A stretch of DNA of 64,000 nt from Streptomyces klenkii. GTDB lineage: Bacteria > Actinomycetota > Actinomycetes > Streptomycetales > Streptomycetaceae. Both the position numbers and the translations under genes were made by a program. Of this stretch, positions 51,119 through 60,258 are shown piece after piece. The notes under the pieces were generated by a model. The model was not told where the DNA came from, did no database searches, and saw only the letters and a list, made by a program, of their open reading frames with translations. Location: the NCBI RefSeq assembly GCF_003626645.1, contig NZ_RBAM01000005.1:248001-312000 (forward strand), read 5' to 3'. Numbering within the stretch: position 1 is the first letter of the stretch; each line of letters starts with the position of its first letter.

Positions 51119-51630
51119 GACTGCTCCTCGCGCCCCTCAGCGCGCCCCCGCCCGGCATCCGAGCGGCCCTCGGCCGACAGGTCCATCTGGCGCAGGCCGA
51201 CGCCGTCGTAGCAGTGCCAGCCGCTCGCGAAGTCCCACATCCACGCTTCTTCGTCGCGCAGGACGAGCCCGGCGCGGAACGACCGGCTGCGGAAGGATCC
51301 GGCGTCGATCCGCCCGTCCTTCAAATCCTCAAGCAGTTGCGAACAGGTCGACAGCGCGCCCTGCAACTGCGCGATCAGCTCCATGGCGTCGGCATCGACG
51401 GACTCGTCGGGCGGGACCGCCTCCAGATGGCGACCGTCGGTCCAGCCGGGCGGGCCGCCGCGGGTCGTGAGGCGTACCCAGCCGTCGGGCCGTCGCTCGA
51501 CGACCTGCACTTCCGTGCCGCCGGGGAGTTCGGCGACGGGCTGCTGCTCCGGATCCGGCAGGCTCCACAGATCCGCGCCCCACGCGGGGACCGTATGGGT
51601 GGCGACGAATTCGTCATTCGCGCTGGTCAT
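51115..51630 (-). CDS. Cytoplasmic SH3-like protein
   Basis: A 171-residue protein without signal peptide. WSLPDPEQQPVAELPGGTEV and VVERRPDGWVRLTTRGGPPG form an SH3-like barrel as found in wall-targeting domains, followed by a helix (MELIAQLQGALSTCSQLLED) and a Trp-rich end (EAWMWDFASGWHCYDG). It overlaps the coiled-coil gene, so the two probably act together. Confidence 0.7.
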   Translation of the reverse strand: MTSANDEFVATHTVPAWGADLWSLPDPEQQPVAELPGGTEVQVVERRPDGWVRLTTRGGPPGWTDGRHLEAVPPDESVDADAMELIAQLQGALSTCSQLLEDLKDGRIDAGSFRSRSFRAGLVLRDEEAWMWDFASGWHCYDGVGLRQMDLSAEGRSDAGRGRAEGREEQS

Positions 51631-51762
51631 GGCATGGACCCTTCCGAGGGGTCCCCTGAATTCAGCCTCGCACCGCGGGCCCGGCGGATCAAGGGGGTGC
51701 GGATGAGGCGAACCCCGGCCCGGCGGCGCAGTATGGAATCAGGGATCACGAAGGGACGCACC

Positions 51763-53214
51763 GTGAGCGGGCAGGGCGGTCCCGGAACCGGTGGGAGCCC
51801 CGGGCCGGGCCCCGGAGCGGAACGGCTACTGGCCGGCCGCTACCGGCTGGGCGAGACGCTCGGCGGCGGCACGACGGGCACGGTCCGGCGGGCGACGGAC
51901 ACCGTGCTCGACCGCGAGGTCGCGGTCAAGGAAGTGACCGTCGGCGGTCTGCCGCCCGAGGAGCTCGCCGCGCTGTACTCCCGCATCCTGCGGACGGCCC
52001 GGGCGGCGGCGGCCGTCCGGCACGCCAACGCCGTCACCGTCTTCGACGTGCTGGAGCAGGACGGGCGGCCGTGGATCGTAATGGAGCTGGTAGACGGGCG
52101 TTCCCTGGCCGACGTCCTCTCCAAGGAGGGGACGCTGCGGCCGCGTGATGCGGCCCGCCTGGCCCAGCCGCTGCTGGGCGCCCTGCAACAGGCCCACCGG
52201 GCCGGCGTGCTCCACGGGGACGTGACACCGGCGAGCGTGCTGCTGGAACACAGCGGCAGGGTGGTGCTCACCGGCTTCGGCCTCGCCGCGTTCGAGGGCC
52301 CGGCCGACCTGGCCCGCATCGTCAGTGCCGTCGGATCGGCCGCGTACGTGGCGCCGGAGCTGGCCGCGGGCCCGCCCGGCCCGCCGTCGGACCTGTGGTC
52401 ACTGGGCGCCACGCTGTACAGCGCCCTGGAAGGCGAGCCCCCGTTCCGGCGCGCCACGAATGCCGAAACCCTGCGAGCGGTGGCCGCCGACCCACTGCCG
52501 CCGCCCCGGCACGCCGGCTCCCTGGCCCCGGTGGTCGAGGCGCTGCTGAGCAAGGACCCGGATCAGCGGCCCGACGCCGAGCAGGCCCGGCGCATGCTCG
52601 CCGACGTGGTGGCCAGACCGTCCGTCACGGCGACACAACCGATCACTCCGCCCCCGTCTCCACCTCCGCCCCCACCTCCGCCTCCGCCTCCGCCGGGCGC
52701 ACCGAGTGGCAGCCCGCCCCGGCGCAAGGCGCGCGTGCGTGCGCTGATCACCGCGGTCTCCCTGGTCCTGGGCCTCCTCGGCGGCGGTCTCGCGGTGTGG
52801 AAACTGACGAGCAGCCCGCACCCCGCTCCGCAGCCCGTACCGTCCACGGCCCCCAGCACCCCGCCGTCCGCACCACCTGCACCACCTGCACCACCCGCAC
52901 CGGCCCAACCGCCCAACGGCACGCCCGCCGCCGCTCCCCAGCAGGTGGTGCAGGACTACTACGCCGCCATCAACAACCATGACTACGCCCGCGCCTGGGA
53001 GCTCGGGGGCAAGAACCTCGGTGGTTCCTACGGGGAGTTCGTCAAGGGTTTCGCGACCACCGCGTCGGACTCCGTCACCGTCACCTCCGTGTCCGGCGAC
53101 ACCGTGGGCGTCGAGCTCGACGCGACACAGACCGACGGATCTCACCGGTACTTCTCCGGCACGTTCACGGTGAACAACGGCGAGATCGTCTCGGCCGCCG
53201 TGCAGCGCCGCTGA
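51763..53214 (+). CDS. Ser/Thr kinase-like membrane protein, probable pseudokinase
   Basis: A 483-residue PknB-type protein. The Gly loop (LGETLGGGTTGTV), Lys56 in VAVKEV and the catalytic-loop Asp153 (LHGDVTPASVL) are kept, but the loop Lys is Thr155, the Asn is Ser158, and the DFG motif reads G171-F-G (VLTGFGLAAF). Loss of the Mg-binding Asp predicts weak or no catalysis. After a run of Pro (about 300-315), a transmembrane helix (ALITAVSLVLGLLGGGLAVW) leads to an external DUF4878-like domain (QDYYAAINNHDYARAWEL). The pairing with divergent SH3 and coiled-coil genes suggests a sensing complex. Confidence 0.85.
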   Translation: MSGQGGPGTGGSPGPGPGAERLLAGRYRLGETLGGGTTGTVRRATDTVLDREVAVKEVTVGGLPPEELAALYSRILRTARAAAAVRHANAVTVFDVLEQDGRPWIVMELVDGRSLADVLSKEGTLRPRDAARLAQPLLGALQQAHRAGVLHGDVTPASVLLEHSGRVVLTGFGLAAFEGPADLARIVSAVGSAAYVAPELAAGPPGPPSDLWSLGATLYSALEGEPPFRRATNAETLRAVAADPLPPPRHAGSLAPVVEALLSKDPDQRPDAEQARRMLADVVARPSVTATQPITPPPSPPPPPPPPPPPPGAPSGSPPRRKARVRALITAVSLVLGLLGGGLAVWKLTSSPHPAPQPVPSTAPSTPPSAPPAPPAPPAPAQPPNGTPAAAPQQVVQDYYAAINNHDYARAWELGGKNLGGSYGEFVKGFATTASDSVTVTSVSGDTVGVELDATQTDGSHRYFSGTFTVNNGEIVSAAVQRR

Positions 53215-53327
53215 GCACACGGCGCCCGGCGCGCACCGCCGACACGACAGCCCCGCCCGTCCCCCCGCTCGTGACGCATCGCCTCATTCTCCTGCCAAGC
53301 CGCATAGCAGATCGCTAGGATTCCGCT

Positions 53328-53585
53328 ATGGCTACGACCCAGCTGAACGCGCGAGTTCCTGAAGATCTGGCCGAGCAAGTGCGGGCCGCTGCCGCCCGCG
53401 CCGGCATGAGCATCGGCGATTACGTAAGCGATGTGCTCGCAGCCGACCAAGCCGCGGCATCCGGCAGTCCGGCACTGAGGGAAGCCCGCGCACAGATGCA
53501 TGCCCTCGCGGCCTACAAGAAGTGGAAGACCACCGGCGAATCCGAAGAGGGCGCGATGGACATGAGCGAGGTCTTCGGCACGTGA
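53328..53585 (+). CDS. Ribbon-helix-helix antitoxin-like protein
   Basis: An 85-residue protein starting MATTQLNARVPEDLAEQVRA, a typical ribbon-helix-helix N-terminus (beta strand TQLNARVP, helices to SIGDYVSDVLAAD). The C-terminal ~35 residues are acidic and flexible (GESEEGAMDMSEVFG), as in antitoxins that wrap their toxin. The stop codon overlaps the next gene start (GTGA). Confidence 0.8.
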   Translation: MATTQLNARVPEDLAEQVRAAAARAGMSIGDYVSDVLAADQAAASGSPALREARAQMHALAAYKKWKTTGESEEGAMDMSEVFGT

Positions 53586-53830
53586 CGGCCATCCCCGCAC
53601 GGTTCGCCGCAAGCGTAGGCGAGACCATCAAGGCCTTGCCGGTCACTGTCAGGCAGGAACTGCACAACGCAATGCTGCGGGCCTGCTCCGACCCTTGGTC
53701 CTGGCCGCAGGCCGACAAGTACGAGATGGACGACACGGTGCGCATCGTCACGACGCCCGCGGCCATCGTCCACTACGCAATCATCATGGGCCCCAACCCT
53801 CACCTCTGGGTCTTCGCCATCACCGTCTGA
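53582..53830 (+). CDS. Small toxin-like protein
   Basis: An 82-residue protein coupled by a 4-base overlap to the antitoxin-like gene. A helix (PVTVRQELHNAMLRACSD) precedes beta strands (TVRIVTTPAAIVHYAI, HLWVFAITV), the helix-then-sheet order of RelE/ParE folds. I see no canonical RelE catalytic residues, so it may be a divergent member or a non-RNase toxin. Local GC is lower than the neighbours, fitting an acquired module. Confidence 0.6.
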   Translation: MTAIPARFAASVGETIKALPVTVRQELHNAMLRACSDPWSWPQADKYEMDDTVRIVTTPAAIVHYAIIMGPNPHLWVFAITV

Positions 53831-53877
53831 CCTCCACCACCCGCAATGCGCCTGCGCGTCAGCTGGGCCACCATGCG

Positions 53878-54330
53878 CTACGTGGAACAAAGGCCGGCCC
53901 CGAGGCCCGCGCCCGCAAGCGCGAGGCGGGCGTACCGCAGTGTGAAGACCTTGCGGAAGCCCTGGGCCGACAGGAACCGGTCGCCGAGCGATCCGGCCCC
54001 GGCCTGCGCGACGACGCAGCGCCGGGATCCGTCCCGGGCAGCCGCCACGGCGGCGCCGAGGAGCCGGAATCCGATGCCGCTCCGCCGGGTGGACGTCAAC
54101 CGCCAGTTCGGCCAAGTGATCCCGCCCGGCGTCGGTGAACAGAAGAGTTTTGCGCCCGGTGTAGCGGTGTCCGCCGTCGGCGTCGCGAGCGTGGCGTACT
54201 CGGTGATGTACGTGGCGACCGATCAGCCGGTCGCCCAGCTCCTGCACAAGGCCGGGAAGTAACCCGGGAACGGGATCCCCGCGCCACGTCCGGAAGGGGT
54301 GCGCGTGACGCCGGGCGCCGCCCCACGAGC
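53878..54330 (-). pseudogene. Decayed GNAT acetyltransferase
   Basis: Reading the minus strand, parts of a GNAT domain appear in different frames: LVQELGDRLIGRH and YTGRKTLLFTDAGRDHLAEL, then after a shift RRSGIGFRLLGAAVAAARDG and GDRFLSAQGFRKVFTLRYAR. The R-x-x-G-I-G acetyl-CoA motif and GF-R end are recognisable but no single frame joins them, indicating at least one frameshift. No intact gene is found in this ~600-bp interval (53831-54458). Confidence 0.55.
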
Positions 54331-54458
54331 GCCCGCGCCGCGCCCTGCGAGCGGCCGCAGTAGCGCTTCCGGGCCCCGCAGACGCATGGAACGCGGATTG
54401 GCCCACGATCCACGGAGGGAATTGGACCTGACCGACGGTCCACCTCCCCCGTACGCTC

Positions 54459-55070
54459 ATGGTCATGACACACAAAGTCGACTTCTACTTCGATCCCGTC
54501 TGCCCCTTCGCCTGGATCACCTCCCGCTGGATCCTGGAGGTCGAGCGCCACCGCGACATCGACCTGCGCTTCCGCGTCATGAGCCTGTCCGTGCTCAACG
54601 AGGGCCGTGACGGCCTGCCCGAGCGCTACCGCCGCCTGCTGGACACGGGCTGGGGTCCCGTGCGCGTGTGCACCGCCGCGGCGCAGGCGCACGGGGAGGG
54701 CGTGCTGCGCGACCTGTACACGGCCCTCGGCACGCGCATCCACAACGATGACGGCGAGGTCTCGGACGAACTGATCAGAAAGGCGCTGGCCGACGCCGGC
54801 CTCCCGGAGTCGCTGGCGGACGCGGCTCACTCGGCCGACCATGACGAGGCGCTGCGCAAGAGCCACCACGAGGGCATGGACCCCGTCGGGGAAGAGGTGG
54901 GCACGCCCACCATCCACATCGACGGGGTCGCCTTCTTCGGACCCGTCCTGACCGCGATCCCGCGGGGCGAGGAAGCCGCCAGGATCTTCGACGGCGTGCG
55001 GCTGCTGGCCGGTTACCCGAACTTCTTCGAGCTCAAGCGCACCCGTACGGGCGGCCTGGACTTCAGCTGA
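54459..55070 (+). CDS. DsbA-family oxidoreductase, Rv2466c/Mrx-like
   Basis: A 203-residue thioredoxin-fold protein. The active-site region [16 protein letters not shown] matches actinobacterial Rv2466c-like mycothiol-dependent reductases, with Cys-Pro-Phe-Ala, so the second Cys of CxxC is absent. The cis-Pro loop GTPTIHIDG and a helical insertion are present. It probably reduces mycothiol mixed disulfides or activates nitro compounds. ATG codons at 54459 and 54465 are both possible; neither has a strong ribosome site. Confidence 0.85.
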   Translation: MVMTHKVDFYFDPVCPFAWITSRWILEVERHRDIDLRFRVMSLSVLNEGRDGLPERYRRLLDTGWGPVRVCTAAAQAHGEGVLRDLYTALGTRIHNDDGEVSDELIRKALADAGLPESLADAAHSADHDEALRKSHHEGMDPVGEEVGTPTIHIDGVAFFGPVLTAIPRGEEAARIFDGVRLLAGYPNFFELKRTRTGGLDFS

Positions 55071-55155
55071 CCCGGGGTCTTGGCGTTCACACCCCTATCC
55101 CGTTGTGCGAAGCGGCATTTCGTGCCCTCCCCCACAAGCCCATACGGTCGGATTC

Positions 55156-56607
55156 ATGGAGTTGAATTTTCCGACAGCCGAACAACTCGCGGCTGCCTTG
55201 CGTGCCGGTGAAGTGACCTCGGCGGAACTGACCGATGAAGCGATTGCCCGTATCGAGCGCGACGACGAGGTGATCAACGCGATCTGTGTGCCGGACTTCG
55301 ACCGGGCGCGGGCCGCCGCGCGCGATGCCGACCAGGCGCGCGCCCGCGGCGAGGACCGGCCGCTGCTGGGCATTCCGGTGACGGTCAAAGAGTCCTACAA
55401 CATGGCTGGGCTGCCCACGACCTGGGGCATGCCGCAACACCGGGACTATGTGCTGGCCGAGGACGCGGTACAGGTGTCGCGGCTCAAGGCCGCGGGCGCG
55501 GTGGTGCTGGGTAAGACCAATGTGCCGGTGGGGCTGCAAGATATCCAGAGCTTCAACGAGATCTACGGCACCACCAATAACCCGTGGGATCACGATCGCA
55601 CGTCGGGCGGATCCTCCGGCGGCTCGGCGGCGGCCCTGGCGTCCGGGTTCGGCGCGCTGTCCATCGGCTCCGACCTCGCCGGCTCGTTGCGTACCCCCGC
55701 GCATTTCTGCGGTATCTACGCGCACAAGCCGACACTCGGACTTGCGGCAACCCGCGGCATGGTCGCGCCGCCGGCACCGCCGTTGCCGGTCGACCTCGAC
55801 CTCGCCGTCGTCGGTCCGATGGCTCGCACCGCCCGCGACCTCACGCTCCTGCTCGACGTCATGGCCGGACCGGACCCGCTGACGCACGGTGTGGCGTACG
55901 ACCTGACGCTGCCGCCCGCGCGCCACGAGCGGCTCGGCGACTTCCGGGTCCTGATCATCGACGAGCATCCGCTCATTCCGACCGGGTCCGCCGTGCGGGC
56001 GGGCGTGAACCGGGTGGCCGACGCCCTTGCCGACGGCGGCGCCCGCGTCGAACGGCACAGTCCGCTGCTGCCCGATTTGACCGAAGCCGCCATGCTTTAC
56101 CGACAGTTGCTGTTTTCGGGCTCCGTTGCCCGTTTTCCCGTCGACTCCTACGAGCAGCTGCGGACCCGCGCCGCCGGACTGAGCGCGGACGACCAGAGTC
56201 TGGATGCGGCAGTACTGCGCGGGATGGTGTTGAGCCACCGCGACTGGCTGGAGGCGAACAGCCGTCGCGAGCTTCACCGTCACGGCTGGCGGCAGCTCTT
56301 CGCCGAGTTCGATGCCGTGGTGTGCCCGATCACGCCGACTCCCGCGTTCCCGCACGACCACAACCCCGATCCGAGGGAACGCCGGATCGACATCGACGGC
56401 GTCGAGTACCCGTACTTCGACCAGCTCGTCTGGGCCGGTCTGGCCACCATGCCCGGCCTGCCCGCCACCGCCGTGCCGACGGGCCGGTCCCCCGAGGGTC
56501 TGCCGGTGGGAGTGCAGCTCATCGGTCCGATGTTCGAGGACCGCACCCCGCTGCGGCTGGCCGAACTGCTTGAGCAGAAGATCGGCGGCTTCCAGGCACC
56601 GAGGTAG
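55156..56607 (+). CDS. Amidase (amidase signature family)
   Basis: A 483-residue hydrolase with the Ser-Ser-Lys triad: Lys78 in VTVKESYN, cis-Ser154 in SGGSSGGSAAA and nucleophile Ser177 in SDLAGSLRTPA. The signature region is complete and the length usual. It hydrolyses an amide, substrate unknown; no gatB or gatC neighbour, so not GatA. Codon use includes more T/A-ending codons than its neighbours, which hints at transfer. The 5' gap has a long AT-rich patch. Confidence 0.92.
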   Translation: MELNFPTAEQLAAALRAGEVTSAELTDEAIARIERDDEVINAICVPDFDRARAAARDADQARARGEDRPLLGIPVTVKESYNMAGLPTTWGMPQHRDYVLAEDAVQVSRLKAAGAVVLGKTNVPVGLQDIQSFNEIYGTTNNPWDHDRTSGGSSGGSAAALASGFGALSIGSDLAGSLRTPAHFCGIYAHKPTLGLAATRGMVAPPAPPLPVDLDLAVVGPMARTARDLTLLLDVMAGPDPLTHGVAYDLTLPPARHERLGDFRVLIIDEHPLIPTGSAVRAGVNRVADALADGGARVERHSPLLPDLTEAAMLYRQLLFSGSVARFPVDSYEQLRTRAAGLSADDQSLDAAVLRGMVLSHRDWLEANSRRELHRHGWRQLFAEFDAVVCPITPTPAFPHDHNPDPRERRIDIDGVEYPYFDQLVWAGLATMPGLPATAVPTGRSPEGLPVGVQLIGPMFEDRTPLRLAELLEQKIGGFQAPR

Positions 56608-56634
56608 GGCGTACGTCGCCTCAGCAGCCGGATC

Positions 56635-56692
56635 GTGTTCGCTTCAGACGCGAAGGCTTCGCGTCTGAAGCGAACACGTCTGAAGCGAACAC
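56635..56692. terminator. Perfect 21-bp-arm hairpin with duplicated tail
   Basis: Arms 56635-56655 and 56657-56677 are perfectly complementary (GTGTTCGCTTCAGACG... and its complement) around one base, giving a 43-nt palindrome. A 15-bp part, GTCTGAAGCGAACAC, is then directly repeated at 56678-56692. It lies 28 bases after the amidase stop and before the convergent secreted-protein gene. Confidence 0.7.
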
Positions 56693-56727
56693 CGAAGGTC
56701 CACCACCGGCGGCGGGCTCGGCGCGGC

Positions 56728-57759
56728 TCAGCGCGAGCCCGCGCCCCACGTCTTCGCGATCTCCACCAGCGCCCGCACCGCCTTCGCGACCAGCCCGTCG
56801 TCGTCCCGTACGCGCCGGTTGTGCTCGACGTGCACGAAGGGCACGCCGGCCTCGCCCGCGTACTCGCCCTCCACGTTCGTGCGGCCTTCGAGGCGGCCGC
56901 AGTAGCGCTCCCAGACCTCGCAGACGCGCATGCCCTGCGCGCGGTACGCCGCCGCGAGGCGCCGCGCGGAGGGGAGGCCCGCGTCGCCGCTGCCCGGGGA
57001 GACGACGACGTCGTGGTCGGGCAGGCTGCTGTCGGCGAAGCCGTGGACCTGGACGGCGGGGAGGCGGCGGTCGGCGAGGGCGTCGGAGACGGCCGCGAAG
57101 ACGGAGTCGCGGCGGTGGGCGACGTCCGCGGCGTCGGGGCCGGCGCCGGAGTCCGCCGCGCGGTGGGCGCCGGCGAGGACGAGGACGCCGCCGGGGGCGC
57201 CCCGCAGCAGGCCGATGCCGAGCTGCTCGGTGCGCTGGTCGGCGGACGGGTGCGGGACCTGGACCTGCCAGCGCGCCGGGCCGCCGCGCAGGTCGGCGTA
57301 GATGCGGCCCCAGCCGCGCCGGACCTCGCCCTCGCGCGTGGCGTCGGCGATCTCCGCGTAGCGGGCGCCGTCGCCGCCGCTGTCGACGAGGGTGTGGACG
57401 GCGTACCCCACGCCGGAAAGGCGGCGCGCGGCCGCGGCGCGGTCGCCGTCGAGGAGGGCGCGGACGCCGTCGGCGATCGCCCGGCGCTCGCGCTCGGTGG
57501 GGACGCGGTAGCTGCCGTCGGCGGTCATGCCAGCGGCGTAGTCGGTGATCCGGCGGCCGAGGTCGACGGTCCCGGCGGCGTCGGGGGCCGCCTTGCGCGC
57601 GGCGGGGGCGTCCCCGCGCCCGTCCGCCGGGGCCGCCGCCGACCCGCCGCAGCCGGTGGCCCCGGCGAGGGCCAGCGCGCCGAGCAGCACGCAGGACAGC
57701 ACGCCGCGTGCGGTACGTGCCGTGCGGGCGGCGCTACGGGGGGCCGGCTGGGTCGTCAT
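56728..57759 (-). CDS. Secreted protein of unknown function
   Basis: A 343-residue protein with an N-terminal hydrophobic segment (GVLSCVLLGALALAGATGC) that may be a weak lipobox or a signal peptide. The mature part is alpha/beta, with GGVLVLAGAHRAADSG, VQVHGFADSSLPDHDVVVSP and FVHVEHNRRVRDDDG. His and Asp/Glu-rich motifs of this spacing recall N-formylglutamate or poly-gamma-glutamate hydrolases, but I cannot assign a family. It is upstream of and divergent from the PgsB/PgsC operon, so an accessory role in that polymer is possible. Confidence 0.65.
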   Translation of the reverse strand: MTTQPAPRSAARTARTARGVLSCVLLGALALAGATGCGGSAAAPADGRGDAPAARKAAPDAAGTVDLGRRITDYAAGMTADGSYRVPTERERRAIADGVRALLDGDRAAAARRLSGVGYAVHTLVDSGGDGARYAEIADATREGEVRRGWGRIYADLRGGPARWQVQVPHPSADQRTEQLGIGLLRGAPGGVLVLAGAHRAADSGAGPDAADVAHRRDSVFAAVSDALADRRLPAVQVHGFADSSLPDHDVVVSPGSGDAGLPSARRLAAAYRAQGMRVCEVWERYCGRLEGRTNVEGEYAGEAGVPFVHVEHNRRVRDDDGLVAKAVRALVEIAKTWGAGSR

Positions 57760-57981
57760 GCGGGCAAAAGTACCCCGGGAGCGACCCCGCCTCTCCGCCT
57801 GTACTCCAACTGCGTCCGCAGCGCACGCATATGACACACACGTCGTCAAGATTTTGTCGATACTTTAACTTCCACTTAGAATTCTCCGGTTCCCCTTAGT
57901 TCATCCTGATGAGCGGCAAGTAGAACAAGGTATTCCGCCGACCCGGCAATGCCGAGCCGCGGCCGAAAGGAATGCCCAGGA
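57760..57981. other. Divergent promoter region of the PGA-like operon
   Basis: This 222-bp gap is unusually AT-rich for the window (GATTTTGTCGATACTTTAAC near 57850). It separates the secreted-protein gene from the Cache-like gene and should hold both promoters. No hairpin or clear operator was found. Confidence 0.4.
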
Positions 57982-60255
57982 ATGCCGCTGTCCGCTCCGC
58001 GCGGCGCGCGCCGGCGCAAGCTGCGCCGTCGTGCAGACATGCCTCTCCTCGGCGGCGCCCGCCCGCCGATCGCCGCACTCCTGGCGCTCCTGCTGCTGGT
58101 CGCGGGCGCGACCGCCCTCGTACTCGGCGATCACGACCGGTCCGCCGTCGACAAGGCCGTCCTCTCCTCGCAGCAGCGGGTCGCGGAAGACGGCGCGGTC
58201 GCCCTGCGGGCCTCCCTCGACGAGAGCGTCACCGACCTCCAGCGCGCCGCCGCGCTCTTCGCCGGCCCCGAGGCCGTGCCCGCCGACACCGTCCTGGACA
58301 AGCTCGGCAAGGTCTACAACAAGTGGCGCGGGCTCGCCGTGATCGACCCCGGGAGCGGCGCCCTCCTCGCCGCCCGCGGCGAAACGATTCCGCTGGCCGA
58401 CAGCCTGGCCGACAAGACCGGCAAGGCCGATCAGAGCTCCGGTAAAGACCAGGGCTCCGGCAAGAAGGACGGCGCCCCCGCGCCCCGCCTCGTCAAGCTC
58501 CCCTCCGGCGACACCCGCATGCTCGTGACCGCCGCCCTCCGCGGCGGCGACAAGCCGCGCCTCCTCGTCGCCTCCGGCACCCTCAACGTGCCGGGCATCT
58601 CCACCGGCGAGAACCGCTCCCTGCTCGTCGTCGACTCCGCCGGCACCGTCCTCGCCAAGGACGGCCCGTCGATCTCCCGCACCGCGTGGGCCAAGCGCGC
58701 CGCGAAGACGGCGGCCGCGGCCTCCGGCAAGACCCCCGAGCCCGGCGGCCACCCGGGCGCGAGCGGCAACCTCATGGGCGGCACGGACAAGCACCGCACG
58801 GCCGTGGGCTACGCCGCCGCCGGCCGCGCGCCCGGCGAGAGCAGCCCCGCGGGCGGCCTCGGCCTGTCCGTGGTCACCTCGGTCAAGGTCACCGAGGACG
58901 CCAAGGCGGTGCGCACCCAGGCCTTCGGCCTCGTCGCCGCCGCCGTCCTGCTGCTCCTCGCCGTGCTCGTGACCTGGATCCTGGTCCGTACGGTCCAGCG
59001 CCCGCTGATCCACCTGTACCTGGAGAGCCGCCGCCTCGGCCGCGGCGAGCTCGACCGCCCCGTCCGCTCCTTCCGCGGCCGCGAACCGGCCCGCGTCGGC
59101 GCCGCCCTGGAGAGCCTGCGCGGCCAGCTCCTCGGCGGGCGCCCCACCCGTACCGGCCGGGCCCGCGGCGGCATCGGCACCCGTACCACCGTGATCGTCT
59201 GCGGCGTGGTCCTCCTCGCCTGGGCCGCCCCGCTCCTGCTGCTGCTCAACCGCGCCGGCAGCGGCGTCACCGTGCCCAAGCAGCTGGTCGAGGACCAGCG
59301 GCGGCGTACGGACACCGCCGCCGACCGCGTCCGCAAGGCGCTGAACGAGGGCTGGGCCGACGTCGCCTCCGTCGCGCAGATCGTCGGCGCGGGCGGCGAC
59401 AAGGAGAACGGCAAGGAGAGCGGTAAGGAGCAGGCGGACACGAGCAGCGCCGCCAAGGCCGTCCTCCAGACCACCCTGCGCGAGCACCCCCGCTACCGCT
59501 CCGTCTACGTCCTCGACGCCGACGGCAAGGTCCTCACCCGCGCCGGGGCCGCACCGCGCCACCCGGCCGGGCGGAAGCCGTACGCGGACTCCGTGGCCCA
59601 GCTCAACACCTCCGGCAAGGAGCCGGCCGTCGCCGCCTACGCGGCCGTGCCCGGCGGCAAGGGCCGCACCGTCGTCGGCGAGTACGACCCGCAGTTCCTG
59701 ATCTCCATGGTCACCCGGCCCGGCCTCGGCCAGGTCTGGCTCGTGGACGACAAGCACCGCGTCCTCGCCGCCGACCGCCAGCACGGCTTCCGCGCCTTCT
59801 CCAGGCTGCCCGGCGGCCACCTCGACGACCTCGCCACCAAGGCCCGCAAGGACACCAACGGCACGTCCCTGCTGCACCGCACGAGCGGCGGCTCGTCGCT
59901 CGCGGCCGCCGCGGCCTTCACCGGCGGCGGCGCCGTACGCGACCTGGGCTGGCAGGTCGTCAGCGAGCAGCCCGCCTCCTGGCTGGAGCTGCCCGAGTAC
60001 ACCGCGCAGCGCCACACCATGCTCGCCGGCCTGCTCGGCGTGACCGCCGCCGTCGCCTGCCTGGGCTGGCTGCACATCATCGTCGTCCGCCCGCTGCGCA
60101 CGCTCGCGGACCAGGCCGAGGCGCTGGCCGGCGGCGACCGCAAGACCGTGCTGTTCCCGCAGCACCACGACGAGGCGGGCGCGGTCGTCCACAACCTCGA
60201 ACTGATCCGGCAGCAACTGCGCACCGCCGAGCGGCCCACGGCCGGAAGGAACTGA
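57982..60255 (+). CDS. Large membrane protein with two extracytoplasmic sensor-like domains
   Basis: A 757-residue protein with four predicted transmembrane helices (near residues 28-50, 315-335, 410-430 and 690-710). Each pair encloses a large external domain: the first contains VLDKLGKVYNKWRGLAVIDP, the second YRSVYVLDADGKVLTRAG, as in dCache/PAS-like sensors. HAMP-like segments follow (RPLIHLYLESRRLGRGELDR and RPLRTLADQAEALAGGDR). No kinase, cyclase or methyl-accepting output is present. It is read just ahead of pgsB (3-base gap), in the place where PgsA/CapA would be expected. Confidence 0.75.
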   Translation: MPLSAPRGARRRKLRRRADMPLLGGARPPIAALLALLLLVAGATALVLGDHDRSAVDKAVLSSQQRVAEDGAVALRASLDESVTDLQRAAALFAGPEAVPADTVLDKLGKVYNKWRGLAVIDPGSGALLAARGETIPLADSLADKTGKADQSSGKDQGSGKKDGAPAPRLVKLPSGDTRMLVTAALRGGDKPRLLVASGTLNVPGISTGENRSLLVVDSAGTVLAKDGPSISRTAWAKRAAKTAAAASGKTPEPGGHPGASGNLMGGTDKHRTAVGYAAAGRAPGESSPAGGLGLSVVTSVKVTEDAKAVRTQAFGLVAAAVLLLLAVLVTWILVRTVQRPLIHLYLESRRLGRGELDRPVRSFRGREPARVGAALESLRGQLLGGRPTRTGRARGGIGTRTTVIVCGVVLLAWAAPLLLLLNRAGSGVTVPKQLVEDQRRRTDTAADRVRKALNEGWADVASVAQIVGAGGDKENGKESGKEQADTSSAAKAVLQTTLREHPRYRSVYVLDADGKVLTRAGAAPRHPAGRKPYADSVAQLNTSGKEPAVAAYAAVPGGKGRTVVGEYDPQFLISMVTRPGLGQVWLVDDKHRVLAADRQHGFRAFSRLPGGHLDDLATKARKDTNGTSLLHRTSGGSSLAAAAAFTGGGAVRDLGWQVVSEQPASWLELPEYTAQRHTMLAGLLGVTAAVACLGWLHIIVVRPLRTLADQAEALAGGDRKTVLFPQHHDEAGAVVHNLELIRQQLRTAERPTAGRN

Positions 60256-60258
60256 CGC

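Noticed and set aside
53513..54475. 320-codon minus-strand frame across the TA pair and the GNAT region
   Set aside because: It is antisense to two coupled genes, and only part of it resembles a GNAT fragment; called a pseudogene remnant instead.
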